A DNA stretch of 33,193 nucleotides from Lachnospira sp. UBA5912 (GCA_002435585.1 DJDY01000101.1:201-33393), one strand, 5' to 3'; numbered from the stretch's first letter, positions 1 to 9,089 are shown. The notes: generated from the sequence alone by a model not told the origin. A program made the numbers and translations.

Positions 1-1
1 A

Positions 2-1360
2 GATTTTATAGAAAAAAGTCCAAGTCCTTACCATGTTGTTAATAACATTAAACAAATGCTGTCAGAAAGCGGTATGGCAGAATTAAGAGAGAATGAAAGG
101 TGGAATCTGCAGCCAGGACATGGATATTATGTTGTAAGAGGAATGTCGTCAATAATAGCATTTATAATGCCAGAAAATAATGAGAAATCTGATAAATTCT
201 GTGGATTTAATATTGTGGCAAGCCATAGTGATTCGCCATCATTTAAGATAAAGGAGAATCCACAGATGCCAGGAGATAATCACTATGTCAGCCTTAATGT
301 TGAAAAATATGGTGGAATGATTATGTCTACATGGCTTGACAGACCGCTTTCTATAGCGGGACGTGCTGTAGTGTCAGATGGAAGCTGTGTCAGCGAATAC
401 CTTGTTAATGCAGATAAAGATCTGGTTGTTATTCCTAATCTGGCTATACATATGGATAGAAAGATAAACGATGGATATAGCTTTAACGCACAGAAGGATA
501 TGATTCCATTGTTTGGTGATGAGAATGCTAAGGATAAGTTTGATGAGTATGTAAGAGGACTTGTGGATATAACAGGTGCTGTAAGCGCCAAAGAAGAGGA
601 TTGCATAACAAAAACGGAATGTGATAAAGAAACTGATGCTGATATATCAACAGAATTATATCTTTACAACAGAGAAAGAGGAACAATATGGGGATATAAT
701 GATGAATTCATATCTGCTCCAAGACTTGATGATATACAGTGTGCATATTCGTCTGTGACAGCATTTATAGAGGCATACGAAGCAATTCATTCAGGAAAAT
801 GCAAGGAAGCAGATAGTATAAAGAACGGAGAGCACGTTAATGTATGCTGTGTGTTTAATAATGAAGAGGTGGGCAGCACGACAAGGCAGGGAGCTGATTC
901 TACATTTTTATCAGATGTGCTTGAAAGAATAAGCCTGGTGTCAGGAAAGAACAGGGAAGAGCATATGATGGCACTTGCAGAATCGTTTATGATATCAGCA
1001 GATAATGCACATGCAGTACATCCTAACCATCAGGAGAAAGCAGATCCTACAAACAGACCATATATGAATGGTGGAATAGTTATTAAGTTTAATGGTAATC
1101 AGAAATATACGACAGATGCTGTATCATATGCGGTGTTTAAGAATATATGTAAAAGAGCAGGCGTGCCATACCAGACATATGCCAACCGTTCAGATATAGC
1201 AGGTGGTTCAACGCTTGGTAACATATCCAACTCACATGTATCTGTTAATACGGTTGATATAGGTCTTGCACAGCTTTCCATGCATTCTGCATATGAAACA
1301 GCCGGGGTCAGGGATACAACATACATGATAAAGGCATTAAAGGAATTCTTTATTTCCTAG
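2..1360 (+). CDS. apeB: M18 family aminopeptidase, 5' end outside the window
   Basis: Zinc-dependent cytosolic exopeptidase that removes N-terminal residues, often acidic ones, from peptides. The frame is open from base 2, and the residues before the first ATG (base 56) read DFIEKSPSPYHVV, a typical M18 N-terminus, so the true start lies just upstream of the window and the ATG at 56 is internal. Family motifs are present in order: ASHSDSP (first zinc-binding His and Asp), the APRLDD stretch, NNEEVGS with the catalytic and zinc-binding glutamates, DNAHAVHPN, and the C-terminal GGSTLG and MHSAYE motifs. The 452 residues seen are close to full length. The gene ends 4 nt from the convergent dus gene, with no room for a terminator. 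Family assignment is firm; substrate preference is unknown. Confidence 0.93.
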   Translation, partial: DFIEKSPSPYHVVNNIKQMLSESGMAELRENERWNLQPGHGYYVVRGMSSIIAFIMPENNEKSDKFCGFNIVASHSDSPSFKIKENPQMPGDNHYVSLNVEKYGGMIMSTWLDRPLSIAGRAVVSDGSCVSEYLVNADKDLVVIPNLAIHMDRKINDGYSFNAQKDMIPLFGDENAKDKFDEYVRGLVDITGAVSAKEEDCITKTECDKETDADISTELYLYNRERGTIWGYNDEFISAPRLDDIQCAYSSVTAFIEAYEAIHSGKCKEADSIKNGEHVNVCCVFNNEEVGSTTRQGADSTFLSDVLERISLVSGKNREEHMMALAESFMISADNAHAVHPNHQEKADPTNRPYMNGGIVIKFNGNQKYTTDAVSYAVFKNICKRAGVPYQTYANRSDIAGGSTLGNISNSHVSVNTVDIGLAQLSMHSAYETAGVRDTTYMIKALKEFFIS

Positions 1361-1364
1361 TGGA

Positions 1365-2375
1365 TTAGAATTTTTTTGAAAATGATATATAAGGTTTTTC
1401 TTCAAGACAGCAGTTATTAAAGAATACGTTGACTGCATCCTTGTAGTCACTCATGTTCTGGGCTTTTTTAATCGCCTTTGCTTCTTTTTTACAGTCTGCA
1501 AATGCGTATTCCATATAGCACCACATTTCTTTCATGCGGTGTATGGCATGTTTATCGCCAGACATAATCTTAAGTCTTTCTTCATATACCATATTATGAA
1601 GCAGCTTCATATTTTTCTTATCTTCATCAAGGTTTCTTATGTAACTCTCAGGATTGCTGCTGACAAGGATATTTATAAGTCCAGGGTCAGCAACAAGTCC
1701 ACGTCCGGCCATTATACAATCAGGGTTATAATCATGTATGACACTTAAAAAGTCTCGTCTGGTAAATATATCACCATTGTAGCATACAGGATTCTTACTT
1801 TCTCTTAATGCATATAAAAATGCCTCTTTATTGATATCACCTCTGTAGTAATCAGTTCTTACACGGGGATGTATAATAAGTTCCTCAAGATTGAACTTGT
1901 TATACACCTCAAGAATAGCTGCCCAGGAATCAGGAGATTCTACACCTATTCTTGTTTTAACAGATACTTTTATATGATTGTCGGATATATAGTTGTCAGA
2001 CAATATTTCATATAATATACGTTCAAGTGAATCAGTGTCTGAAAGCATGCCAGCACCTTTGTTTTTGGAAACAACAGTTCCGGATGGACAACCTGCATTC
2101 AGATTGATCTCGTCATATCCATATTCATCATAAAGCATATGAGCAGTCCATATAAAATCAGAAGAATTATTAGTCATGACCTGTGGGATAGAGTTGATTT
2201 TATTGTTTTTACATGAGATATCCCGCATTTCCTTTGCAAGAAATTTCTCGGTTTTGTTTGGCGAGATAAATGGCATAAAATATTTGTCAATTTTATCATG
2301 TCCAAAAAACTTATCATATGCATTCCTGAACATATAATCAGTTAATCCTTCCATGGGAGCCATATATACTTTCAT
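1365..2375 (-). CDS. dus: tRNA-dihydrouridine synthase
   Basis: FMN-dependent enzyme that reduces uridines of the tRNA D-loop to dihydrouridine. The 336-residue protein opens with MAPMEGLTD, the FMN-barrel start of the Dus family, followed by NLNAGCPSGTVVSKNKGAG with the catalytic cysteine near residue 96, then VKTRIG, HPRVRTDYYRG, YNGDIF and MAGRGLVADP in the expected order. Its ATG overlaps the TAA of the upstream short-chain dehydrogenase (TAATG), implying translational coupling in a two-gene operon. The sequence looks like the short Dus family common in Clostridia rather than DusB of the nifR3 type; which uridine it modifies cannot be read from the sequence. Confidence 0.92.
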   Translation of the reverse strand: MKVYMAPMEGLTDYMFRNAYDKFFGHDKIDKYFMPFISPNKTEKFLAKEMRDISCKNNKINSIPQVMTNNSSDFIWTAHMLYDEYGYDEINLNAGCPSGTVVSKNKGAGMLSDTDSLERILYEILSDNYISDNHIKVSVKTRIGVESPDSWAAILEVYNKFNLEELIIHPRVRTDYYRGDINKEAFLYALRESKNPVCYNGDIFTRRDFLSVIHDYNPDCIMAGRGLVADPGLINILVSSNPESYIRNLDEDKKNMKLLHNMVYEERLKIMSGDKHAIHRMKEMWCYMEYAFADCKKEAKAIKKAQNMSDYKDAVNVFFNNCCLEEKPYISFSKKF

Positions 2376-3154
2376 TAGTGGTGGATATCCTTTCTTTTTT
2401 TCATCTGCTGTTTAGCGGCGATTGCTGCAACAAACTGGCGGGGTGCAATCTTTGATGCCATAACGGCAGCTTTCATGGTAAATGTAGGCACTATAGTAAC
2501 CTTTCCTTTAAACATATTAAGAAGTGCGTACGATGCACAGTACTCAGCTGATATTCCAGGCAGTGCGAATGTGACACCAGCTGTATTGTTAAAGTTGGTA
2601 TCAACAGGTCCAGGGCATAGCATACATATATGAACATTGCTATGTGAAGCCTTAAGCTCGCCATTGATTGATGTTGTAAGACTTGTTACATAACTTTTGG
2701 TTGCATAATATGTTGCCATATAAGGACCACCAGGAAGAAGACCGGCACTAGAGGCAACATTCATAATATAACCACGATCCATCTGTTTGAATGAGCGCAG
2801 CATATATTTGGTAAGAATGTGCATGGCGCGTATATTTACATTTATCATGGAAATATCTTTAGCAAGGCTTGTTCTTTCGAAATCACCAATATCGCCAAAG
2901 CCGGCATTGTTTATAAATACATGTATGTCTGTTCTTTTAGAGAGTTTTCTTCCAAGCTTTATGCAGCTTTTTCCATCTGACAGGTCACAGGTATATATTT
3001 CACAGTCAGTATCAAGAGAGGCTGCGAGCTTTTTAAGTGCTTTAGTGTTGCGGGATACAAGGATAAGGTCATATCCAAGTGCACTGAGTTTTTTAGCCAT
3101 TTCATATCCTATACCGGAACTGGCACCGGTTATACATGCAGTACGTTTTTTCAT
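2375..3154 (-). CDS. Short-chain dehydrogenase/reductase (SDR family)
   Basis: Classical NAD(P)-dependent SDR oxidoreductase of 259 residues. It shows the nucleotide-binding TGASSGIG near residues 9-16, the structural NNAG motif, the catalytic serine in VASSAG and the catalytic YYATK (YxxxK) motif. The start at 3154 is preferred over the ATG four codons upstream because a GAGG ribosome-binding site sits 7 nt ahead of it and overlaps the longer start. It is the first gene of an operon with dus. It resembles the DltE/YqjQ-like SDRs, but the substrate cannot be predicted. The SDR call is solid; the physiological role is unknown. Confidence 0.9.
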   Translation of the reverse strand: MKKRTACITGASSGIGYEMAKKLSALGYDLILVSRNTKALKKLAASLDTDCEIYTCDLSDGKSCIKLGRKLSKRTDIHVFINNAGFGDIGDFERTSLAKDISMINVNIRAMHILTKYMLRSFKQMDRGYIMNVASSAGLLPGGPYMATYYATKSYVTSLTTSINGELKASHSNVHICMLCPGPVDTNFNNTAGVTFALPGISAEYCASYALLNMFKGKVTIVPTFTMKAAVMASKIAPRQFVAAIAAKQQMKKRKDIHH

Positions 3155-3220
3155 AATAAGCCTCATTTCTGCGCACGTTTTTGTGTCTTAATATACCATG
3201 TATGTGTCAGGTGCGCGAAA

Positions 3221-3236
3221 ACACATATATCTGTGT
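3221..3236. repeat. Inverted repeat in the divergent SDR/YcxB intergenic region
   Basis: ACACA and TGTGT arms flank a 6-nt centre in the region between divergent genes. A second inverted pair, GCGCAC at 3171-3176 and GTGCGC at 3211-3216, lies beside it near the SDR start. Either could be an operator or leader hairpin for the minus-strand operon; nothing else supports a function. Confidence 0.3.
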
Positions 3237-3293
3237 GAAAAGTTATTTGACTTTCACTCATATTGACTCATATATATTTTATTAATTTATGCA

Positions 3294-3321
3294 TTACAAT
3301 GCTAAAGATTTATAGTATAAT
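3294..3321 (+). promoter_or_regulatory. Candidate promoter for the YcxB-like/GNAT pair
   Basis: A perfect TATAAT at 3316-3321 lies 16 nt after TTACAA at 3294-3299. This would give a leader of about 150 nt before the coding region at 3480. The perfect -10 box and position in a divergent intergenic region support it. Confidence 0.5.
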
Positions 3322-3479
3322 GATAACATATGCACAGATGATGGTCAAAGCGTGGCATGACAAAATAACAGAATGACTTAATGAATATTGTCAATCTGCT
3401 TACAGCTTTGTAATGTGATGCTAAAACAAATGTGACAGGAAGATTAAGTGGTAAAACAACGGATGGAATGGAGAATAGA

Positions 3480-4040
3480 ATGGTTATAAAGAATAAAACA
3501 TTATTCCAGAAGGAATATGTTGAAGCGGCTATGCGTGCAGGTAATTTCGACAACAACAAGTACAAGTTTTTTAAGATGGTTTACAATATGTTTGGACTTC
3601 TTTTTGGAATGGGGTGCATAAGATATCTTGTATTTCAGTTTATGGGGAGTGAAGATGCTGACTGGTTTATGGTAGTGTTTTATGGACTGGCAGCAGCCAT
3701 ATTCTTATATATTGGTATGGTTGGAATGGATAAGAGCAATAAAAAAAGGTACCATAATACATATTCAAAGATGATTGGAATAACATTTACATATGAAATA
3801 GATGCAGATAACATAGTTGTTACGGATGAAGAAGATGACAGCGATACATTCAGATGGGATGATATCATAAAGTGGAATGAGGACAGAGATAATATATATC
3901 TGTTTGTTGCAGCGCATAACTGCCTTGTTATTAATAAATCAGGCTTCACAGAAGGTACGGAAAAAGACCTTAAGGAACTGGTATCAGCAGTGTTTGCACT
4001 AAGAGATGATGAAAACAATACAGATAAGGAAGATAAATAG
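3480..4040 (+). CDS. YcxB-like domain membrane protein
   Basis: Uncharacterised 186-residue protein with two predicted membrane segments in the first half (about residues 38-55 and 64-83), followed by a cytosolic C-terminal half of the YcxB-like type. That half has a strand-rich pattern ending FRWDDIIKWNEDRDNIYLFV, the usual hallmark of this domain. The start at 3480 is chosen because GGAG at 3470-3473 sits 6 nt upstream; ATGs at 3432 and 3468 lack a good site. It is followed after 15 nt by a GNAT gene, probably in one operon. A second YcxB-like gene lies at 26622. The function of the family is not known. Confidence 0.75.
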   Translation: MVIKNKTLFQKEYVEAAMRAGNFDNNKYKFFKMVYNMFGLLFGMGCIRYLVFQFMGSEDADWFMVVFYGLAAAIFLYIGMVGMDKSNKKRYHNTYSKMIGITFTYEIDADNIVVTDEEDDSDTFRWDDIIKWNEDRDNIYLFVAAHNCLVINKSGFTEGTEKDLKELVSAVFALRDDENNTDKEDK

Positions 4041-4055
4041 CAGAGAGGTATATAT

Positions 4056-4703
4056 ATGAATTACAGCAGGATTGTTAACAGTGATAACTGCGGATATAAC
4101 AATACAGAATATAATATCAGGCTGTTGGACACAGATGAGATTAAGGCAGTATATAATGAACACATAGTAACAGATTTTCCAGCATCAGAGGTTAAGCCGT
4201 TAAAACAGATGCTTGAAAAAAGAGAAAATGACCAGTATTTTGTATATGGCATGTTTGAAAGCATGATAGATGATAGCGGTGAAAGACATGATGAACTTGC
4301 CGGATATGCATATTTTATCAAGTGCAGAAATCAGGATGTATACCTTCTTGATTATCTGGCAATAGTTAAAAATAAGCGTTCAAATCATCTTGGTTCAAGA
4401 TTTTTACAGCAGTTAAAGCAGCTTGCCATAGATGATGGAAAGCTGCTTATACTTGAGGTTGAGAATCCCGACTATGCCGATGAAGGAGCAGATAGGGATT
4501 ATATGTTAAAAAGAATAGGTTTCTATAAGAAAAATGGAATGAATCTTAGTGATACAAGCTGTTATTTTCTTGAGAATGAATACAGAATATTTTATGCTGG
4601 TGATGTTATTGAGGATAAAGCACAGCTTGACGATATAACTAATACGGTATATAGGGATTTTTTTGGAGATACATTTGTTGATGCCAATGTGGTATTCCAT
4701 TGA
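4056..4703 (+). CDS. GNAT-family N-acetyltransferase
   Basis: Predicted acetyl-CoA-dependent acyltransferase of 215 residues. The central part reads LLDYLAIVKNKRSNHLGSRFL, matching the beta4 strand and acetyl-CoA pyrophosphate-binding turn of GNAT enzymes, though the usual R/QxxGxG/A turn is degenerate (KRSNHLGS). It continues with a strand and a KRIGFYKKNGM segment typical of the C-terminal GNAT motif. An AGAGAGG ribosome-binding site precedes the ATG. It probably shares a transcript with the YcxB-like gene 15 nt upstream. The acceptor substrate is unknown, and the weak turn leaves room for altered or lost activity. Confidence 0.75.
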   Translation: MNYSRIVNSDNCGYNNTEYNIRLLDTDEIKAVYNEHIVTDFPASEVKPLKQMLEKRENDQYFVYGMFESMIDDSGERHDELAGYAYFIKCRNQDVYLLDYLAIVKNKRSNHLGSRFLQQLKQLAIDDGKLLILEVENPDYADEGADRDYMLKRIGFYKKNGMNLSDTSCYFLENEYRIFYAGDVIEDKAQLDDITNTVYRDFFGDTFVDANVVFH

Positions 4704-4714
4704 TTAATAATAGT

Positions 4715-4746
4715 AAACATAATACATAATCTGTATTATAATGTTT
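4715..4746 (+). terminator. AT-rich hairpin after the GNAT gene
   Basis: AAACATAATACA pairs with TGTATTATAATGTTT around a short loop, with a 3-nt bulge, giving about 12 base pairs starting 12 nt after the stop codon. There is no proper T-run, so it may be a weak terminator or only a 3'-end stabilising hairpin. Confidence 0.4.
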
Positions 4747-4773
4747 AGTTGTTTAATAGTAATTAAGTATCAA

Positions 4774-4803
4774 TTGACAAGATATATCATTAAAGTGCAT
4801 AAT
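4774..4803 (+). promoter_or_regulatory. Candidate promoter for citrate synthase
   Basis: A perfect TTGACA at 4774-4779 and CATAAT at 4798-4803, 18 nt apart, lie about 115 nt before the citrate synthase start. No riboswitch or obvious operator is visible in the leader. Confidence 0.55.
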
Positions 4804-4919
4804 AACTAATATGCGCCATGCATAAATATGCAATAATTTGTAAGATACATGCATTAATACCTGACATATTATATAGCTGATATCTGATGTGCCAGTGTTT
4901 GCAGAAACGGAGGATTACA

Positions 4920-6296
4920 ATGAATAATCAGGAAATGATGGAATTGACAACTGTTGATAAGAGTGAGTTTGAGGAACTCGTTAAAGAGTGTAAAAGATCA
5001 GGCTCTATTGATCAGAATTTATACATAGAATATGATGTTAAAAGAGGCTTAAGAGATAGCAATGGTAATGGTGTGCTTACAGGTCTTACAGAGATATCAG
5101 ATGTCTGTGGTAATGAGAATGTTAATGGCAGAAAGATTCCTGTGGATGGACAACTCTATTTTCAGGGTTATAATGTAGAAGATATAATAAAGGGCTGTAC
5201 AATGGACAGATTCCGTTTTGAAGAAACTACATATCTTCTTTTGTTTGGTAATCTTCCAACCAAGAAACAGCTTGGAAGCTTTCTTAGAATACTTGCGGAT
5301 CTTCAGGAGCTTTCAGGTGCATTTATCCGTGATGTTATTATGAAGGCAACAAGTACTAATCTTATGAATTCGCTTATGAAGAGTATATTAAGTCTTTACT
5401 CATATGATGAGAATCCTGATGATATATCTATTCCTAATGTACTTAGACAGTCACTTCAGCTTATCGCTAAGATGCCACTTCTTACTGTATATGCTTATCA
5501 GTCATATAGACATTTTAAGCTTGATGGAACCCTTATGATTAAGAATCCTAAAAAGGGTTATTCAACAGCAGAGAATATTCTTTATATGTTAAGGGATGAT
5601 GGACAGTTTACACAACTTGAGGCAAAGGTTCTTGATATATGCCTTGTGCTTCATGCAGAGCATGGTGGTGGTAATAACTCAACATTTACTAACCATGTTG
5701 TAACATCATCAGGTACAGATACATACTCAGCTATGGCAGCATCTATTGCATCACTTAAAGGACCTAAGCATGGTGGTGCCAACCTTAAAGTCCAGGAAAT
5801 GTTTGCTGATATTAAGGAACATTGCAAAGACTGGGACAACAAAGAGGAGATATGTGATTATCTTAATAAGATTCTTGATAAAGAAGCCTTTGATCATGCA
5901 GGACTTATATATGGTATGGGACATGCTGTATACACTAATTCAGACCCAAGAGAGGTCATACTTAAGAGCTTTGCCAAGAAACTTTCAGATGAAAAGGGTA
6001 TGCAGAAAGAATATGCACTTTATGAGACTGTAGAAAAAGAAGCAGGACAGCTTATTATGCAGAAGAGAAAAATGTTTAAGCCAGTATGTGCCAATGTTGA
6101 TTTCTACAGCGGTTTCGTATATTCAATGCTTGGAATACCTGAAGAGATGTTTACACCTATGTTTGCAACTTCACGTATATCAGGATGGTGTGCACATCGT
6201 CTTGAAGAGCTTGTCAATGCCGGCAAGATTATACGTCCTGCTTATAAGTATGTTGGATGGCATAGGGATTACACTAAGATGGAAGACAGAAAGTAA
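4920..6296 (+). CDS. gltA: Citrate synthase
   Basis: Condenses acetyl-CoA and oxaloacetate to citrate; in anaerobic clostridia this usually feeds 2-oxoglutarate and glutamate synthesis rather than a full TCA cycle. The 458-residue Si-type enzyme shows GPKHGGAN and GMGHAVYT, carrying the two active-site histidines, and ANVDFYSG with the catalytic aspartate. The start at 4920 follows a GGAGG site by 7 nt; the in-frame ATG 11 codons upstream has no site. It stands alone with its own promoter, and no aconitase or isocitrate dehydrogenase is adjacent. An extended N-terminal part of about 50 residues before the core is typical of this clostridial clade. 2-Methylcitrate synthase activity cannot be excluded from sequence. 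Confidence 0.93.
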   Translation: MNNQEMMELTTVDKSEFEELVKECKRSGSIDQNLYIEYDVKRGLRDSNGNGVLTGLTEISDVCGNENVNGRKIPVDGQLYFQGYNVEDIIKGCTMDRFRFEETTYLLLFGNLPTKKQLGSFLRILADLQELSGAFIRDVIMKATSTNLMNSLMKSILSLYSYDENPDDISIPNVLRQSLQLIAKMPLLTVYAYQSYRHFKLDGTLMIKNPKKGYSTAENILYMLRDDGQFTQLEAKVLDICLVLHAEHGGGNNSTFTNHVVTSSGTDTYSAMAASIASLKGPKHGGANLKVQEMFADIKEHCKDWDNKEEICDYLNKILDKEAFDHAGLIYGMGHAVYTNSDPREVILKSFAKKLSDEKGMQKEYALYETVEKEAGQLIMQKRKMFKPVCANVDFYSGFVYSMLGIPEEMFTPMFATSRISGWCAHRLEELVNAGKIIRPAYKYVGWHRDYTKMEDRK

Positions 6297-6410
6297 GAAA
6301 TATCATCATTATATTAATAATAATAAGAAAACAAATGATTTAATTAAATATATTAAGTACAATCCAATCAGGGTTTACAACATAAGAAAATGATAAGACG
6401 ATAATAATTA

Positions 6411-6441
6411 TTGTCAAGCTATGCAGTTGAAGTGTTATACT
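6411..6441 (+). promoter_or_regulatory. Candidate extended -10 promoter for aroA
   Basis: TGT followed by TATACT at 6433-6441 forms an extended -10 element; TTGTCA at 6411-6416 is a -35 candidate at a long 19-nt spacing. Transcription would begin near 6448, giving a leader of about 140 nt containing two hairpins. Confidence 0.45.
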
Positions 6442-6464
6442 ATAGCAGAAAGAAGCGGTAACCA

Positions 6465-6529
6465 GCAGCTATGCTGCCTATATTTACGTACACAGATTGC
6501 CTGATTGTTTCGCAATTCAGGTAATCTTT
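6465..6529 (+). promoter_or_regulatory. Two-hairpin leader upstream of aroA
   Basis: The first hairpin is GCAGC-TAT-GCTGC at 6465-6477. The second pairs AGATTGCCTGATTG (6494-6507) with CAATTCAGGTAATCT (6513-6527) around TTTCG, about 14 pairs with one G-U and one bulge, then TTT. It could be a partial attenuator or an RNA-stabilising structure. It lacks the T-box AGGGTGGNACCGCG sequence and does not match a riboswitch I know. Confidence 0.4.
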
Positions 6530-6590
6530 AAGTACTTTGGGATAACAAATATAAGCTGGTAATAATATAATAACAGAGGTAATAATCAAG

Positions 6591-7886
6591 ATGTCACAGT
6601 ATAAGGTAAGAAAGTTAAACAAGCCAATCAACTGCGTTGTAGAGGTGCCAGGTTCTAAAAGTATCACTAACAGAGCTCTTCTTATGGCGGCATTATCTAA
6701 CGGGGAGTGCAGACTTAATGGAGTGTTGTTCAGTGATGATTCAAGACATTTTCTTACAAGTCTTATATCGCTTGGATACATAATCCAGGTGAATGAAGTT
6801 GAAAAATATGTAATTATAGAAGGTCATGGTGGAAATCTTCCTAAGAAGGAAGGAACTATAAACGTAGGAAGTGCTGGAACGGCAGCAAGGTTTCTTACAG
6901 CTATGCTAGGATTATCAGATGGAAAGTATACAATAGAAGCATCAGAACAGATGAAGAAAAGACCGATGCTTCCGTTGTTTGAGGCACTTACAGATATGGG
7001 GGCTGAATTTAAGTTCCTTGAAAAAAAAGGGCATCTTCCAGTGGAAGTAACTGGTGCGGCTTTTGGTGGTAAGAAGCCAAAGGCAGAGGTGTCTATAGAT
7101 ATAAGTGAAAGCACACAGTTCTTAAGTGCACTTATGATGACAGCACCTATGCTTGAAAGTGGCTTAAAGATTAATATAACAAGTAAAAAGACGGATGGTT
7201 CATATATAAGAATAACATCCAATATGATGAGACAGTTTGGATGTGAAGTTGATCATGAAGGAGCAGAATATGTGATACCTGCAGATGACAGTTATGTTGC
7301 AGGAACATATCAGATAGAGCCTGATGTGTCAGCAGCTTGCTATTTCTATGCGGCAGCAGCACTGACAGGAGGATATGCGCTTGTAAAGAATGTAAGAAGT
7401 ACATCTATGCAGGGAGATATGAAGTTTCTAGATGTATTAAAGCAGCTTGGTTGTACTGTGACAGAAGAACATGATGGTATAAGTGTTACAGGACCAGCCA
7501 ACGGGGAGTATGATGGCGTTGATGTTGATATGAATGATTTCTCAGACCAGACTATGACACTTGCAGCTATTGCACCATTTGCCAAGACTCCAACAATCAT
7601 AAGGAATATTGAACATATCAGGTTACAGGAATCAGACAGGATCGAAGCTATTGCCAACGAACTTAATAGTCTTTGTATAGATATTAAGAAAGGCAGGGAC
7701 AGAATCGAGATTCTGCCAGGAAAAGTAAAGCCAGGTGTTGTTAAGACATATTCAGATCACAGAATGGCTATGGCTTTTGCACTTATAGGACTTAAGGTAG
7801 ACGGAATCATAATAGATGATTATGAGTGCTGTGCTAAGACATTTGAGAATTATTTTGAGGTTCTTGATGCTGCGACAAGGGAGTAA
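6591..7886 (+). CDS. aroA: 3-phosphoshikimate 1-carboxyvinyltransferase (EPSP synthase)
   Basis: Transfers the enolpyruvyl group of PEP to shikimate 3-phosphate, the sixth step of chorismate synthesis. The 431-residue protein has PGSKSITNRALL with the PEP/S3P-binding lysine near residue 23, the GSAGTAARFLTA loop, the ESTQFLSALMM segment, the catalytic aspartate region NDFSDQTMTLA, RLQESDR and SDHRMAMAFAL. Compared with E. coli AroA, the loop reads RFL rather than RPL after the arginine. No other shikimate gene is adjacent. It is followed after 4 nt by a glycosyltransferase-like gene, so the two are probably co-transcribed. AGAGG lies about 11 nt before the ATG, a slightly long spacing. Confidence 0.95.
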   Translation: MSQYKVRKLNKPINCVVEVPGSKSITNRALLMAALSNGECRLNGVLFSDDSRHFLTSLISLGYIIQVNEVEKYVIIEGHGGNLPKKEGTINVGSAGTAARFLTAMLGLSDGKYTIEASEQMKKRPMLPLFEALTDMGAEFKFLEKKGHLPVEVTGAAFGGKKPKAEVSIDISESTQFLSALMMTAPMLESGLKINITSKKTDGSYIRITSNMMRQFGCEVDHEGAEYVIPADDSYVAGTYQIEPDVSAACYFYAAAALTGGYALVKNVRSTSMQGDMKFLDVLKQLGCTVTEEHDGISVTGPANGEYDGVDVDMNDFSDQTMTLAAIAPFAKTPTIIRNIEHIRLQESDRIEAIANELNSLCIDIKKGRDRIEILPGKVKPGVVKTYSDHRMAMAFALIGLKVDGIIIDDYECCAKTFENYFEVLDAATRE

Positions 7887-7890
7887 CTCT

Positions 7891-9063
7891 TTGAAAATTC
7901 TAATATACAAATGGAAAGTATTCAACCAGGCAGACGTTAAGTCTGCTTTTGAATATTTCGGACATATGGTTGATATGTACGAAGAAGAACCGGTATCAAG
8001 TGATGATATAACTGGTGTAAAAGAACATGATTATGCAATGCTTGAAGATATTTTCAGGGAATATGACCTGATATTTTCGCTTAATTATTTTCCACATGTA
8101 TCAGATATATGTGAACGGATAGGAAGAAAATATGTGGCATGGACAGTAGATAGTCCTTTGATATCATTGTATCATCAGTCGGTGTTTAACAGCTGTAATT
8201 ATATATTTATATTTGATAAGTTCTTTTATTATGAATTAAAGCAGATGGGAGTTAAGAATGTCCATTATCTTGCACTTGCGGTTAATACAAGCCGCGTTGA
8301 TGAGATTATAGCGGGACAAACTGATGATGAAAGACAGAAGTTTGCAGCGGATATATCATTTGTTGGTGGAATGTATCACAAGAATTCGTATGATGATATT
8401 AAGAATAAGCTTCCTTCGTATTTGCGTGGGTATTTCGATGCCGCCATGCTTGCCCAGCTTAATATATATGGGGATAATATAATAGATGAACTATTGACAG
8501 TCGACATATTAAAAGAACTGTCGGAGTTTATAGATTTCAGACAGGATGAAAGAGCATTTTCAGATATAAGACTTGTGTTTGAATCAACATTCTTAGGATT
8601 CAAGATTGCTAATATTGAGAGAATTAAAACGCTCAATCTTCTTGCAAAGAATAATGAAGTGTCACTGTATACAGATGAACCGGATGAGGAGCTTAGGAAT
8701 GTGTCTCTTAAGGGAACTGTTGATTATATGAGTGATATGCCGAAGGTGTTCAATAATTCGCGTATTAACCTGAATATGACAATAAGAAATATAAGAACAG
8801 GTATACCATTGCGTGTATGGGATATACTTGGTGCGGGTGGTTTTCTTCTGACTAACTTCCAGTTAGAGCTTTCTGATTATTTTAAGAATGGAAGAGATAT
8901 AGTGTATTATGAGGATATGTACGATTGCAGTAAAAAGGCGGAATATTACTTAAAGCACGAGGATGAGCGGATGATGATCGCGCTTAATGGATATAATATC
9001 GTGAAAGAAAAGCATAGTTATATACAAAGATTAGGTACTATTCTTGATATCATAAAAGAATAA
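7891..9063 (+). CDS. CgeB-like glycosyltransferase-family protein (DUF3880 type)
   Basis: Protein of 390 residues with an N-terminal DUF3880-like half (YEEEP, DLIFSLNYFP, WTVDSPLISLYHQSVFN) and a C-terminal GT-B half with GIPLRVWDILGAGGFLLTNF, the conserved donor-side motif of the glycosyltransferase 1_2 family seen in Bacillus CgeB. The start is TTG at 7891: AAGGGAG at 7877-7883, overlapping the end of aroA, is well placed for it, and the protein homology begins there (LKILIYKWK). An in-frame ATG at 7816 lies inside aroA. It has no signal peptide. Coupling with aroA is likely positional rather than functional. A maltose- or peptide-linked glycan role is not inferable; the substrate is unknown. 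Confidence 0.82.
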   Translation: MKILIYKWKVFNQADVKSAFEYFGHMVDMYEEEPVSSDDITGVKEHDYAMLEDIFREYDLIFSLNYFPHVSDICERIGRKYVAWTVDSPLISLYHQSVFNSCNYIFIFDKFFYYELKQMGVKNVHYLALAVNTSRVDEIIAGQTDDERQKFAADISFVGGMYHKNSYDDIKNKLPSYLRGYFDAAMLAQLNIYGDNIIDELLTVDILKELSEFIDFRQDERAFSDIRLVFESTFLGFKIANIERIKTLNLLAKNNEVSLYTDEPDEELRNVSLKGTVDYMSDMPKVFNNSRINLNMTIRNIRTGIPLRVWDILGAGGFLLTNFQLELSDYFKNGRDIVYYEDMYDCSKKAEYYLKHEDERMMIALNGYNIVKEKHSYIQRLGTILDIIKE

Positions 9064-9089
9064 TACTTCATAATATTATAATAATCAGG

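Noticed and set aside
6430..6590. T-box or riboswitch upstream of aroA
   Set aside because: No AGGGTGGNACCGCG T-box sequence and no known aptamer consensus; only hairpins.
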